Shown here: positions 15,981-23,969 of the stretch, one piece after another | Layout of the letters: every line of letters starts with the position of its first letter | How positions within the stretch are numbered: the stretch's first letter is position 1 | Program-made: the position numbers and the translations under genes | Source of the DNA: Collinsella sp. | GTDB lineage: Bacteria > Actinomycetota > Coriobacteriia > Coriobacteriales > Coriobacteriaceae | Reading direction: 5' to 3' | DNA: 53,047 nt | NCBI GenBank assembly: GCA_019425005.1 | Contig: JAHYYK010000006.1 | Span: 1-53,047 of the forward strand | Notes under the pieces: generated by a model | Seen by the model: only the letters and a program-made list of their open reading frames with translations | Databases searched by the model: none | Told to the model about the DNA's origin: nothing

Positions 15981-16080
15981 TATATTCCTGAACGGGAACA
16001 TTGCAAATGTAGTCTACACTATATTCCCGTACATGAACATAGCTTCACAGTTTTATACTATGTTCACGAATAGGAATATA
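15981..16080. promoter_or_regulatory. Three operator-like palindromes upstream of hipBA
   Basis: Three 22-bp imperfect palindromes of one pattern (TATATTCC-N6-GGAATATA): 15981-16002, 16020-16041 and 16059-16080. They are spaced 39 bases centre to centre, close to four helical turns, so dimers would bind on one face. A TATACT at 16054-16059 abuts the third and is the likely -10 of hipBA. Autorepression by HipB with HipA as co-repressor is known for this family. Confidence 0.8.
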
Positions 16081-16092
16081 GCTGGGAGCATC

Positions 16093-16383
16093 ATGAGAAC
16101 AGTGACAACGATTAAAAAGTTGGATGGGCGTATCAAGCTCAAGCCGTCAGAAGCTGCTTTCTCGGAACGCACGGTTTTCGATCCGGCCGAGATGGGGAAG
16201 GCTCTTAGGCTCAGGAGGCGCGAGCTCGGCTTAACTCAGCGCGACGTCGCGACTATGACGGGTCGCAGCCTTCGCGTGATCGGTGATATCGAGCGAGGGC
16301 GCACAACAGTCGAAATCGGTGTCATTTTCGACTACGCCTCCATCGTGGATATCGATTTCATTCTGAAGGTGAGGGGGAAATAA
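16093..16383 (+). CDS. hipB: HipB-type antitoxin, Xre/HTH protein
   Basis: 96 residues from the ATG at 16093 (TGGGAG upstream); an in-frame ATG at 16033 lies within the operators. The helix-turn-helix is at about 36-65 (MGKALRLRRRELGLTQRDVA, then SLRVIGDIERGR). Residues 1-30 are a basic extension. It overlaps hipA by one base (TAATG), typical of toxin-antitoxin pairs. HipB represses the operon and neutralises the HipA kinase. Slightly longer N-terminus than E. coli HipB. Confidence 0.9.
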   Translation: MRTVTTIKKLDGRIKLKPSEAAFSERTVFDPAEMGKALRLRRRELGLTQRDVATMTGRSLRVIGDIERGRTTVEIGVIFDYASIVDIDFILKVRGK

Positions 16384-17675
16384 TGGATGGTACGCTATTC
16401 GTTCACCGTGAGTTTAATGGGATCTACCAGCTGGTTGGCATATTGGAGGAAAACGCCGGGCATCCATTATTCACCTATGACCCCAAGTATCTCGAGAGCG
16501 CTGATGCGGCCCCGATTTCGACCTCGCTGCCGTTGTCAGCCGAGACATTTAGTTCGGATATAACGGGCTCCTTTTTCTCCGGCATCATTCCGGAGGGGCA
16601 GCTCAACAGGGATCTTGAGAAAAAGGCGCGAGCGGAACGCGGAGATTTCTTTAAGGTTCTCGATTTGGTCCGCGATGAACCCGTCGGCGCTCTGGTTTTA
16701 ACGCGAGAGCCTTCAGCCGACGGCTTTGAAATGGGCTATGAAGAGATAGGTGATGAGCAGCTGGGCAGGCTGGCATACGCGCCGGCGGAGGTGGCCTTCG
16801 GTCTAGCGCTCGAGAGCCGAATCTCCCTTGCGGGTGCTCAGGCAAAGGTTGGCCTCTACCATACGGGCGATGATCCATGCGGCGGATGGTATCTGCCTCA
16901 TGGAGCGGCTCCATCTACGCACATCCTCAAGGCGGGGTCGAAGGCGTTTCCGGGCGAGACAGTGTGCGAAGCGATGTGCGTGAGAGCTGCCTCTCTAATG
17001 GACCTATCGGCCGAAGAGTGTTTTCTTATCCGAGTTGAGGACGCCGAGCCGATTATCGCTGTGAAGCGATTTGACCGAATAACGTTCGATGCGGGGCGCT
17101 CGGTTGACGGACTGCCAGTTCCATACCGTTTGCATCAGGAGGATATTTGTCAGGCCAAGGGTATCTCGCGTGGGCTCAAATATGAGCCGACAGGCGTTAA
17201 TTACCTGGGACTTATCGTCGATACGGTGCGAAGGGCATCGACGAATCAAATGGAGGATAGGTTCCTTATCGGCTATAACCAGCTGTTCGATTATGCCGTG
17301 GGCAACTGCGATAACCATCTTAAGAACTGGTCGCTCGTGTGGGACGAAAGTTGGAAGCAGGTGAGGTTGGCGCCGCTTTATGACGTGCTGTGCACAACGC
17401 TTTACCCCAGTCTCGTTCGCGAGATGGGCGTCTCGTTTGGTGGGAGCCGCAAGATCGACGACGTAACGCGCGGGTCGGTGATAAGCCATATGATCGAGGC
17501 GGGTTTGCCCGGGGGAATCGTCATCGGAATGATTAACGACACCTGCAATGAGGTCCCAGACGCGCTAAGAGACGCCGCGCACAGTCTCAAAGAAGAAGGC
17601 TTTCCCGAGGCGGAGGCAATGTTCGAGAAGATCATTCCAGAAGTGCAAACTCGCCTCAGCAGGATCGCTCAATAA
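16383..17675 (+). CDS. hipA: HipA-type serine/threonine kinase toxin
   Basis: 430 residues, full length. HipA proteins phosphorylate glutamyl-tRNA synthetase or related targets and induce dormancy. N-terminal couple_hipA-like domain (1-110), then the kinase: the P-loop-like SLAGAQAKVGL with Ser148 in the place of the autophosphorylated serine, HQEDICQ (251-257), catalytic Asp310 in GNCDNHLKNW and metal-binding Asp334 in APLYDVL. All key residues appear intact, so the toxin should be active. Followed by a strong terminator. It is translationally coupled to hipB. Confidence 0.93.
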   Translation: MDGTLFVHREFNGIYQLVGILEENAGHPLFTYDPKYLESADAAPISTSLPLSAETFSSDITGSFFSGIIPEGQLNRDLEKKARAERGDFFKVLDLVRDEPVGALVLTREPSADGFEMGYEEIGDEQLGRLAYAPAEVAFGLALESRISLAGAQAKVGLYHTGDDPCGGWYLPHGAAPSTHILKAGSKAFPGETVCEAMCVRAASLMDLSAEECFLIRVEDAEPIIAVKRFDRITFDAGRSVDGLPVPYRLHQEDICQAKGISRGLKYEPTGVNYLGLIVDTVRRASTNQMEDRFLIGYNQLFDYAVGNCDNHLKNWSLVWDESWKQVRLAPLYDVLCTTLYPSLVREMGVSFGGSRKIDDVTRGSVISHMIEAGLPGGIVIGMINDTCNEVPDALRDAAHSLKEEGFPEAEAMFEKIIPEVQTRLSRIAQ

Positions 17676-17703
17676 CAAAAACGTGCTGCCCCTCCAAACA
17701 AAA

Positions 17704-17737
17704 CGTGCCGCCCCAAACGGGGCGGCACGCCATTTTT
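17704..17737 (+). terminator. Terminator of hipBA
   Basis: A perfect 11-bp GC stem (17704-17714 with 17719-17729), four-base loop, then ATTTTT. Confidence 0.85.
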
Positions 17738-17770
17738 CCATCAGACAACTCGTTGAAGTAAGGCTGCGAA

Positions 17771-17863
17771 GGCCGCGAGGCCGGGAGGGGTTTCCTAAGG
17801 GCACATCCCGCAGCCGCAACGCGGTGAGGACGTGCCCGTGGAAACCCCGCAGGCCCCGCGGCC
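17771..17863 (-). terminator. Long imperfect hairpin after the universal stress gene
   Basis: Arms 17771-17804 and 17832-17863 pair imperfectly over about 30 bases, ending 14 bases from the stress-protein stop codon. There is no T-run; it may be a repeat or an RNA-stabilising structure rather than a terminator. Confidence 0.5.
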
Positions 17864-17876
17864 GGTGGGAGCAACG

Positions 17877-18314
17877 CTACTTCACGACCAGGATGTCGCA
17901 GTCGGTGTTGCGCAGCAGGAACGTCGAAATCGAGCCCAAGAGCGCGTACTTGATCGAGGACAGGCCGCGAGCGCCGCAAAGCACCAGGTCAGGCTTGACT
18001 ACGTCGAGCATCTCGTCCTTGAGCGTCTCGCGAATACGGCCGGCGCGAATCATGACCTCGACCTCGGGAATATCGGGATTGGCCTTGGCCTCTTCGAGCT
18101 GTTTGGCGATGGAGTTCTTAAATGCCTCCTCTAGGCCGTTGACCAGATCGACCGGATAGGAACCGGCGCTCTCGAGTGCCGTGGAATCGATTACGTGGCC
18201 GATAATCAGCTTGGCGCCGTTGTTCGCGGCGACCTTGATGGCGCGTGCGAGCACAAAATCCTGCTGCTCAGTACCGTCGAGTGAAACAAATACCTTGGTA
18301 TAGCCCTCGTTCAT
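17877..18314 (-). CDS. Universal stress protein, UspA family
   Basis: 145 residues. A Rossmann-like stress protein, cytoplasmic. The N-terminal strand VFVSLDGTEQQ and the C-terminal nucleotide motif are visible: GARGLS, nine residues apart from GSIS, matching the G-2x-G-9x-G-S/T signature of ATP-binding USPs. It ends in CDILVVK as is typical. ATG at 18314 has AAGGAGG upstream. Single gene, divergent from uppP. Confidence 0.93.
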   Translation of the reverse strand: MNEGYTKVFVSLDGTEQQDFVLARAIKVAANNGAKLIIGHVIDSTALESAGSYPVDLVNGLEEAFKNSIAKQLEEAKANPDIPEVEVMIRAGRIRETLKDEMLDVVKPDLVLCGARGLSSIKYALLGSISTFLLRNTDCDILVVK

Positions 18315-18561
18315 GGTTTCCTCCTTGGTCTATCGCACGGGTGCGGGGCTCGTGCATCGGGCGGGCGCGGATGCGTGGCCGCCGGACACTTTATCTTGTT
18401 GCAGTTATACCCAAGGATTTGGGTTTGACCGCTCGCAATTCTGTGAACGGGCGAGTTTTTTGGTGAGGGTAGGCGCAGGTGCGCCGCCAACGGTTGATAA
18501 TGGGACATCACCCGCACCGTCCGCAGAACAATATCGGCGGGTGTCTAACGAGGGGGTCCCT

Positions 18562-19536
18562 TTGGATATCATCGAGCTTCTAAAATCTGCCTTCATGGGC
18601 CTGGTCGAGGGCATCACCGAATGGCTGCCTGTTTCCTCGACCGGTCACATGATCTTGGTGGATGAGTTCGTCAAGATGAACGTGAGCGAGACGTTCTGGA
18701 ATATGTTCCTGGTCGTGATTCAGCTTGGCGCCATTTTGGCCGTCTGCGTCCTGTTCTTCTACGACCTCAACCCGTTTTCTCCCAGCAAGGGCAAGGAGGG
18801 CCGTCGCGACACCTGGGTGCTGTGGGGCAAGATTGTGCTCGGCTGCATTCCCGCCGCGGCGATCGGTCTGCCGCTTAACGACTGGATGGAGGAGCATTTC
18901 TATAATGCTCCCGTCGTGGCGCTGGCGCTCATTGTGTACGGCGTACTGTTTATCGTGATTGAGAACTGGCGCGCGAACAAGCGCGACCAGGCCGCTCTTG
19001 CCGGTTCGTTTGGTTCGCGTGCTGTGGTGGCGGGCGGACGCCCCGCCGGTGCGCATTTTGCCGCGCCCGCCACGGCTACCGCTGCAGACGATGACGATAA
19101 CCTGGACTTTGGCTCCATCACTACGCTCGAGGACCTGAGCTGGAAGACTGCGCTGGGTATCGGTTGCTTCCAGGTGCTCTCGTTGGTGCCGGGCACGTCG
19201 CGCTCCGGCTCTACCATCATCGGCGGCCTGCTGCTGGGCTGCACGCGCTCGGTGGCGTCTAAGTTCACGTTCTTCCTGGCCATCCCTGTCATGTTTGGCG
19301 CAAGTGCGCTCAAGCTGGTCAAATACTTCATCAAGGGCGGCACGTTCGGTACCAACGAAATCGCCATCTTGGGCGTGGGCTGCGTTGTGGCCTTTGTGGT
19401 TTCGCTCATTGCCATCAAGTGGCTTATGGGCTTCGTCCGCCGTCACGACTTTAAGTGCTTCGGCGTCTACCGCATCGTCCTGGGCATCGTGGTGCTCGCG
19501 TACTTCTTTGTCCTGGAGCCTATGCTCGGCCTGTAA
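18562..19536 (+). CDS. uppP: Undecaprenyl-diphosphatase
   Basis: 324 residues. It recycles undecaprenyl pyrophosphate in cell-wall synthesis and gives bacitracin resistance. The TTG at 18562 is chosen because GAGGGGG lies six bases upstream and the product then begins DIIELLKSAFMGLVEGITEW like the family; the longer open frame from 18313 has no such support. Motifs: EGITEWLPVSSTGH and LVPGTSRSGST, with about eight membrane helices. A cytoplasmic loop near 140-190 is enlarged by an Ala/Asp-rich insert (TAADDDDNLDFG). The enzyme is not near other bacitracin-response genes, although a BceRS-like pair lies 3 kb away. Confidence 0.93.
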   Translation: MDIIELLKSAFMGLVEGITEWLPVSSTGHMILVDEFVKMNVSETFWNMFLVVIQLGAILAVCVLFFYDLNPFSPSKGKEGRRDTWVLWGKIVLGCIPAAAIGLPLNDWMEEHFYNAPVVALALIVYGVLFIVIENWRANKRDQAALAGSFGSRAVVAGGRPAGAHFAAPATATAADDDDNLDFGSITTLEDLSWKTALGIGCFQVLSLVPGTSRSGSTIIGGLLLGCTRSVASKFTFFLAIPVMFGASALKLVKYFIKGGTFGTNEIAILGVGCVVAFVVSLIAIKWLMGFVRRHDFKCFGVYRIVLGIVVLAYFFVLEPMLGL

Positions 19537-19583
19537 CTTGGTTGACGCTGCGCGGCGGCCAGAGCGACAACTTGTCATTCAAA

Positions 19584-19623
19584 GAGGGTGGCATGACCAA
19601 AAGGTCTATGCCGCCCCTTTTCA
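19584..19623 (+). terminator. Terminator of uppP
   Basis: Stem about 19584-19598 with 19603-19619, one bulge, loop AAAA, then TTTT. The rest of the gap to pcrA (19624-19871) holds no supported gene. TATACT at 19805-19810 with TTGCGT 19 bases upstream is a plausible pcrA promoter. Confidence 0.7.
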
Positions 19624-19871
19624 TGCCAATTTGTTCGCCCCGGCCACCGTTCGCTGCTGCTGCTGCCATGACATCGGCGGTTTCGTGATTGTCAATTGAT
19701 TGGTGCAGACTAACCTGACCCCATTGCACCAAATCCGCTGGGGCGGGTCCGACGGCGGCGCACGGAGTCGTGGTGTGATTTGCGTCGGTGTCCGCGCGGC
19801 TCGGTATACTGGTACGGCTCAAACTATGGCGCTGCCCGCAGGCTCGCCGTCCGTCAGATGAGGAGTCGCCC

Positions 19872-22772
19872 ATGACCCAGCCCCTGCCCTGGGAAAAGAA
19901 CACTGCAGCCCCCGTTCCGCCCGCGCCGGAACCTGTGCCGCTCGATGCGTACACCGCCCCCGCCGCGCCGGAGCCCGAGCTCGTCCCGCTCGACATCTAC
20001 GACGCTCCCGCGCCGGCTCCTGCGCCCGCAAAGCCGCTCGTCGACATCGACAGCCTTAATCCCGCCCAGCGCGAGGCGGTCCTGACCACCGAGGGCCCGC
20101 TGCTGGTCCTTGCCGGCGCCGGCTCGGGCAAGACCCGCGTCCTGACCTTCCGCATCGCACATATGCTTGGCGACCTGGGCGTTAAGCCCTGGCAGGTCCT
20201 GGCCATCACGTTTACCAACAAGGCCGCGGCCGAGATGCGCGAGCGTCTGGCGGCACTCATCCCCAGCGGCACCCGCGGCATGTGGGTGTGCACCTTCCAC
20301 GCCATGTGCGTGCGCATGCTGCGCGAGGACGCCGACCTGCTGGGCTACACCGGTCAGTTCACCATCTATGACGACGATGACTCAAAGCGCATGGTGCGTG
20401 ACATTATGCAAGCGCTCGGCATTGAGCAAAAGCAGTTCCCCATCAACATGATCCGCAGCAAGATCAGCTCGGCTAAAAACGCCATGATCGGGCCCGAGGA
20501 CATGCTCAAATCCGCCGACAGCCCCAATGACAAAAAAGCCGCGCAGGTCTACCTGGAGCTGGAGCGCCGCCTGCGCGCCGCCAACGCGATGGACTTTGAC
20601 GACTTACTCGTGCGCACGCTCGAGCTGCTGCGTACCCGCCCCGAGGTGCTCGACAAGTATCAGGAGCGCTTCCGCTACATTAGCGTCGACGAGTATCAGG
20701 ACACCAACCACGTCCAGTACGAGATCGCCAACCTGCTGGCCGCCAAGTACCAAAACCTTATGGTCGTGGGCGACGATGACCAGTCCATTTATAGCTGGCG
20801 TGGCGCCGACATCACCAACATCCTGGACTTTGAGAAGGACTTTAAAGACTGCAAGACCGTCAAGCTGGAGCAGAACTACCGCTCCACGGGTCATATCCTG
20901 AGCGCCGCCAATGCCGTGGTGCGTCACAACTCGCAGCGCAAGGACAAGCGCCTGTTTACGGCCGAGGGCGATGGCGAGAAGATCCAGGCCTTCCAGGCGA
21001 GCGACGAGCGCGACGAGGGCCGCTGGATTGCCGGCGAGATCGAGAAGCTGCATGCCAAAGGCACGAGCTACGACGATATCGCCGTGTTCTACCGCACCAA
21101 CGCCCAGTCGCGTATCCTCGAAGATATGTTTCTGCGCGCGGGCGTGCCCTACAAGATCGTGGGCGGCACGCGATTCTTCGACCGTGCCGAGATCCGCGAC
21201 GTCATGGCCTACCTCAAGATGATCGTGAACCCGGCAGACGAGATGAGCGTCAAGCGTGTCATCAACACGCCGCGTCGTGGCATCGGTTCCACCTCGATCC
21301 AAAAGATCGAACAGCTGGCGCGCGACAACCGTTGCTCGTTCTTCCAGGCTTGCGAGATCGCGTGCGCCGAGACCGGCATGTTTAGCGCCAAGGTCCGCAA
21401 TGGCCTGTCGAGCTTTGTGTCGCTGGTGCGCGAGGGCCGGCGCATGGACGGCGAGCTCAAGGACGTCGTCGAGATGATTGTCGATAAGACGGGCCTGCTG
21501 CAGGCGTTTCGCGCCGAGGGCACTATGGAGTCCGAGAGCCGCGCCGAGAACATCCAGGAATTCCTGGGCGTCGCCGCCGAATTTGAGGAGACGCACGAGG
21601 ATATCGAGGGCACGCTCGAGAGTCTAGAAGAGCTGCGCGCGGCCGGTGTTGCCGACGTGCCGTTCGTCGCCGAGTCCGAGTCCGCCGTGGTGAGTGCGCC
21701 CGCGTCCGAGCCGGGGCCGTCCGCTCCGGCATCCTCGTTTGAGGCACTTGTCGGCGCTCGTGACGCCGCGGGCTCCAATCCGCTCGATAGCCTAGCCGCC
21801 CCGGCGCTCTCGCCGCAGGATGCCCTGGCCGCCGCCATCGCGGGCAACGCGTATGCCGTGCCAACAGAGCTACCGGCGGGCGCCGTGCATGCCGACGAGA
21901 TCGAGCGCACCTACGGTCCGCTCACCTGTAAGGCACTGCCGGCACTCATGGAGTGGCTGGCCCTGCGCTCCGACTTGGATTCCCTGGCCGGCGAGACGCA
22001 TGCCATTACCATGATGACCATCCACTCCGCCAAGGGCCTGGAGTTCCCGGCGGTGTTCGTGGCCGGCATGGAGGAGGGTATCTTCCCGCACGTGCACGAC
22101 TTTGGCGGCAGCGATGACCCGGGCAAGCTCGAGGAGGAGCGTCGCCTGGCCTACGTTGCCATCACGCGTGCCCGTAAGCGCCTGTTCCTGACCTATGCGG
22201 CCACGCGTCGCACCTACGGCTCGACCTCTGCCAACCCGCGCTCTCGCTTCCTCAACGAGATTCCGTTTGAGGATATCGAGTTTAGCGGTATCGGTTCTGC
22301 CGGTTTTGAGGGCACGGGCTGGGAGAAGCGCGGCGACCGTCACGGCACCTTTGGCTCGGGCATGGGCTCGGATATGTATGGCGGCAAGGTGTTCGGTTCG
22401 CATACGCGCTCGACCGGCGGTTCCGGTTCGCGCGGCGGATCGAGCTTCGACGATTTCTTTGGTGGCAGCACCTATGGCACTGAGCGCCATCGCGGGGTTT
22501 CGCCCGACGCCGGCCGTGTTGCCTCGACCTTTGGTTCGGGCGCGCTGCGAGCTAAAAAGCCGTCGTCCAAGGTGTCGCCGACGGTGGAGCGCAAGGTCGA
22601 TCGCGCCAGCGCGTCGCAGGACTTTGCCGCGGGCGATACCGTGAGCCACAAGACCTTTGGCACCGGTACCGTGATCTCGGTCGCCGGAGACATGATCGAG
22701 GTTCAATTCGAAAAGACCGGCCAGACCAAAAAGCTCATGAAGGGCTTTGCGCCTATCGTCAAGCTGTCGTAA
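19872..22772 (+). CDS. pcrA: ATP-dependent DNA helicase, UvrD/PcrA type
   Basis: 966 residues, longer than the usual ~740. It unwinds DNA 3'-5' in repair and replication restart. Motifs in order: NPAQREAV (Q motif), AGAGSGKTR (Walker A), VDEYQDTN (motif II), GDDDQSIYSWRGA (III), YRS (IV), MTIHSAKGLEF (V) and AITRARKRL (VI). Oddities: a ~55-residue Pro/Ala-rich N-terminal extension, a ~100-residue Ala/Ser/Pro-rich insert before motif V, and a Gly/Ser-rich linker. The C-terminus is the Tudor-like RNA-polymerase-binding domain (GDTVSHKTFGTGTVISV). ATG 19872 has GAGGAG upstream. Confidence 0.95.
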   Translation: MTQPLPWEKNTAAPVPPAPEPVPLDAYTAPAAPEPELVPLDIYDAPAPAPAPAKPLVDIDSLNPAQREAVLTTEGPLLVLAGAGSGKTRVLTFRIAHMLGDLGVKPWQVLAITFTNKAAAEMRERLAALIPSGTRGMWVCTFHAMCVRMLREDADLLGYTGQFTIYDDDDSKRMVRDIMQALGIEQKQFPINMIRSKISSAKNAMIGPEDMLKSADSPNDKKAAQVYLELERRLRAANAMDFDDLLVRTLELLRTRPEVLDKYQERFRYISVDEYQDTNHVQYEIANLLAAKYQNLMVVGDDDQSIYSWRGADITNILDFEKDFKDCKTVKLEQNYRSTGHILSAANAVVRHNSQRKDKRLFTAEGDGEKIQAFQASDERDEGRWIAGEIEKLHAKGTSYDDIAVFYRTNAQSRILEDMFLRAGVPYKIVGGTRFFDRAEIRDVMAYLKMIVNPADEMSVKRVINTPRRGIGSTSIQKIEQLARDNRCSFFQACEIACAETGMFSAKVRNGLSSFVSLVREGRRMDGELKDVVEMIVDKTGLLQAFRAEGTMESESRAENIQEFLGVAAEFEETHEDIEGTLESLEELRAAGVADVPFVAESESAVVSAPASEPGPSAPASSFEALVGARDAAGSNPLDSLAAPALSPQDALAAAIAGNAYAVPTELPAGAVHADEIERTYGPLTCKALPALMEWLALRSDLDSLAGETHAITMMTIHSAKGLEFPAVFVAGMEEGIFPHVHDFGGSDDPGKLEEERRLAYVAITRARKRLFLTYAATRRTYGSTSANPRSRFLNEIPFEDIEFSGIGSAGFEGTGWEKRGDRHGTFGSGMGSDMYGGKVFGSHTRSTGGSGSRGGSSFDDFFGGSTYGTERHRGVSPDAGRVASTFGSGALRAKKPSSKVSPTVERKVDRASASQDFAAGDTVSHKTFGTGTVISVAGDMIEVQFEKTGQTKKLMKGFAPIVKLS

Positions 22773-22779
22773 TCCCAGC

Positions 22780-22909
22780 GGACCTGGGCGGGCGTATAGG
22801 GCAACATCGCCTGCTCGGACAGTCCTGCGCAAGACGGAGAGCACATTAAGTGCTCTCCTTTGCGTGCGGAACTCGCGATCGATGTTGCCCTATACGCCCG
22901 CCCAGGTCC
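22780..22909. repeat. 130-bp element with perfect 30-bp inverted ends
   Basis: Arms 22780-22809 and 22880-22909 are perfect 30-base inverted repeats. The 70-base centre contains its own hairpin (22836-22844 with 22850-22858). It begins eight bases after the pcrA stop. It may act as a terminator, a REPIN-like pair or a mobile palindrome. No coding frame is supported. Confidence 0.9.
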
Positions 22910-22993
22910 TTAGATAACGTTGCTTGCGAGCGGCGCTCTGCTCGTTCGCGTTTTGGTCTGGAGAACCGGGTGAGCTGATTAATTTAGACGCAA

Positions 22994-23030
22994 CAAGGGG
23001 CTCCCCCGCACATGAACGAAGGGCCCCTTG
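22994..23030. repeat. Hairpin related to the 54-bp palindrome
   Basis: An 8-bp core stem (22994-23001 with 23023-23030), part of longer imperfect arms. The left arm shares ACGCAACAAGGGGCTC with the palindrome at 23103-23156, so the two are diverged copies of one unit about 110 bases apart. Confidence 0.75.
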
Positions 23031-23102
23031 CGCTTTGGCCTATGATGATTGAACGTTTTATGCTGTTTAGCATCATTTCAATTAGTTACTAAAATGTTTA
23101 TG

Positions 23103-23156
23103 AAACGCAACAAGGGGCTCTCCCGTCCATGGACGGGAGAGCCCCTTGTTGCGTTT
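23103..23156. repeat. Perfect 54-bp palindrome
   Basis: 27 bases on each side of the centre (between 23129 and 23130) are exact complements with no spacer. It lies between convergent genes pcrA and the YczE-like gene, about 100 bases from the latter's stop. Likely a bidirectional terminator or a palindromic mobile repeat; the lack of spacer makes it an unusual cruciform candidate. Confidence 0.92.
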
Positions 23157-23257
23157 AGATTGTTGTTGGCCATAGGCTTGCCGGGATGGGCACGGGGGAG
23201 GCTCGATGGGGGTGGCCTGGCCCGCGCCGCGGGGGAATCGGTTTGATGCCGGCTTGA

Positions 23258-23965
23258 CTACTCATGGAAAGACGGATTCATCGCCTTCATTACGTGACCA
23301 AACTTGTGGTTGAACCAGAAGATGATGTTGCCGATGCTAAAGAACGCGATGATCGTTCCGATAAAGATGTTGTTTGAGGCGATAACCGGAACGCCGATGA
23401 ACATACTGATGACGGTGGTCACGACGAGCAGGATGCCATCCCAGAGCCATTTTGCGCGGCCGAAGGGAAGGTTTGTCAGCTTTGCCAGGGCCTGGACTCC
23501 ACCATCGGGGGGATTGGGAACATAATCCATGTTGACGACTACCGCGCAACCGATTGCGGTAAAGATGATCGAGCACGCGAACAGGACAACGCGAATGCCG
23601 AGCGGAATTTCCGCACCGCCGGTGATGGACATGAGGACCATGCCGTAAAGGTCGACGATACGCCCAAAGACCAGGGCAAACGGGAACTGTAGAAGCACCT
23701 TGAGCTTAATCTTGCGATACACGATGCACTGGAACAGCATGTCGACGATGTACACGATCGAGCAGGCGTTGCCCAGCGTAAGCCAATCCAGGCCGTTCAT
23801 CTGGCCGGCTACCGCGATGACATTGGGAACCGAGTTGGTGGTGGAGCAGCCGAGTCCGCTCTTAACATTTAGAAACACGCCGAGTGCGAGTACAAACACG
23901 GCAATTACGTATGTGACCGGACGTTTCCAGTTCATTGTCGCCTTCTGTGTGGTTTCGTTATCCAT
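23258..23965 (-). CDS. YczE/YyaS/YitT-family membrane protein
   Basis: 235 residues with about five or six transmembrane helices (YVIAVFVLALGVFLNV near 18; ACSIVYIVDMLFQ near 67; a cluster at 120-145; 185-225). Cysteine-containing GLGCSTTNSVP near 40 and the FGRIVDLYGM motif are typical of this DUF161-like group. Function is unknown; relatives are proposed transporters. It starts four bases after the flavoprotein stop with AAGGAAG upstream, so it is the third gene of the LacI-controlled operon and may move the operon's substrate or product. Confidence 0.82.
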   Translation of the reverse strand: MDNETTQKATMNWKRPVTYVIAVFVLALGVFLNVKSGLGCSTTNSVPNVIAVAGQMNGLDWLTLGNACSIVYIVDMLFQCIVYRKIKLKVLLQFPFALVFGRIVDLYGMVLMSITGGAEIPLGIRVVLFACSIIFTAIGCAVVVNMDYVPNPPDGGVQALAKLTNLPFGRAKWLWDGILLVVTTVISMFIGVPVIASNNIFIGTIIAFFSIGNIIFWFNHKFGHVMKAMNPSFHE

Positions 23966-23969
23966 GGGG

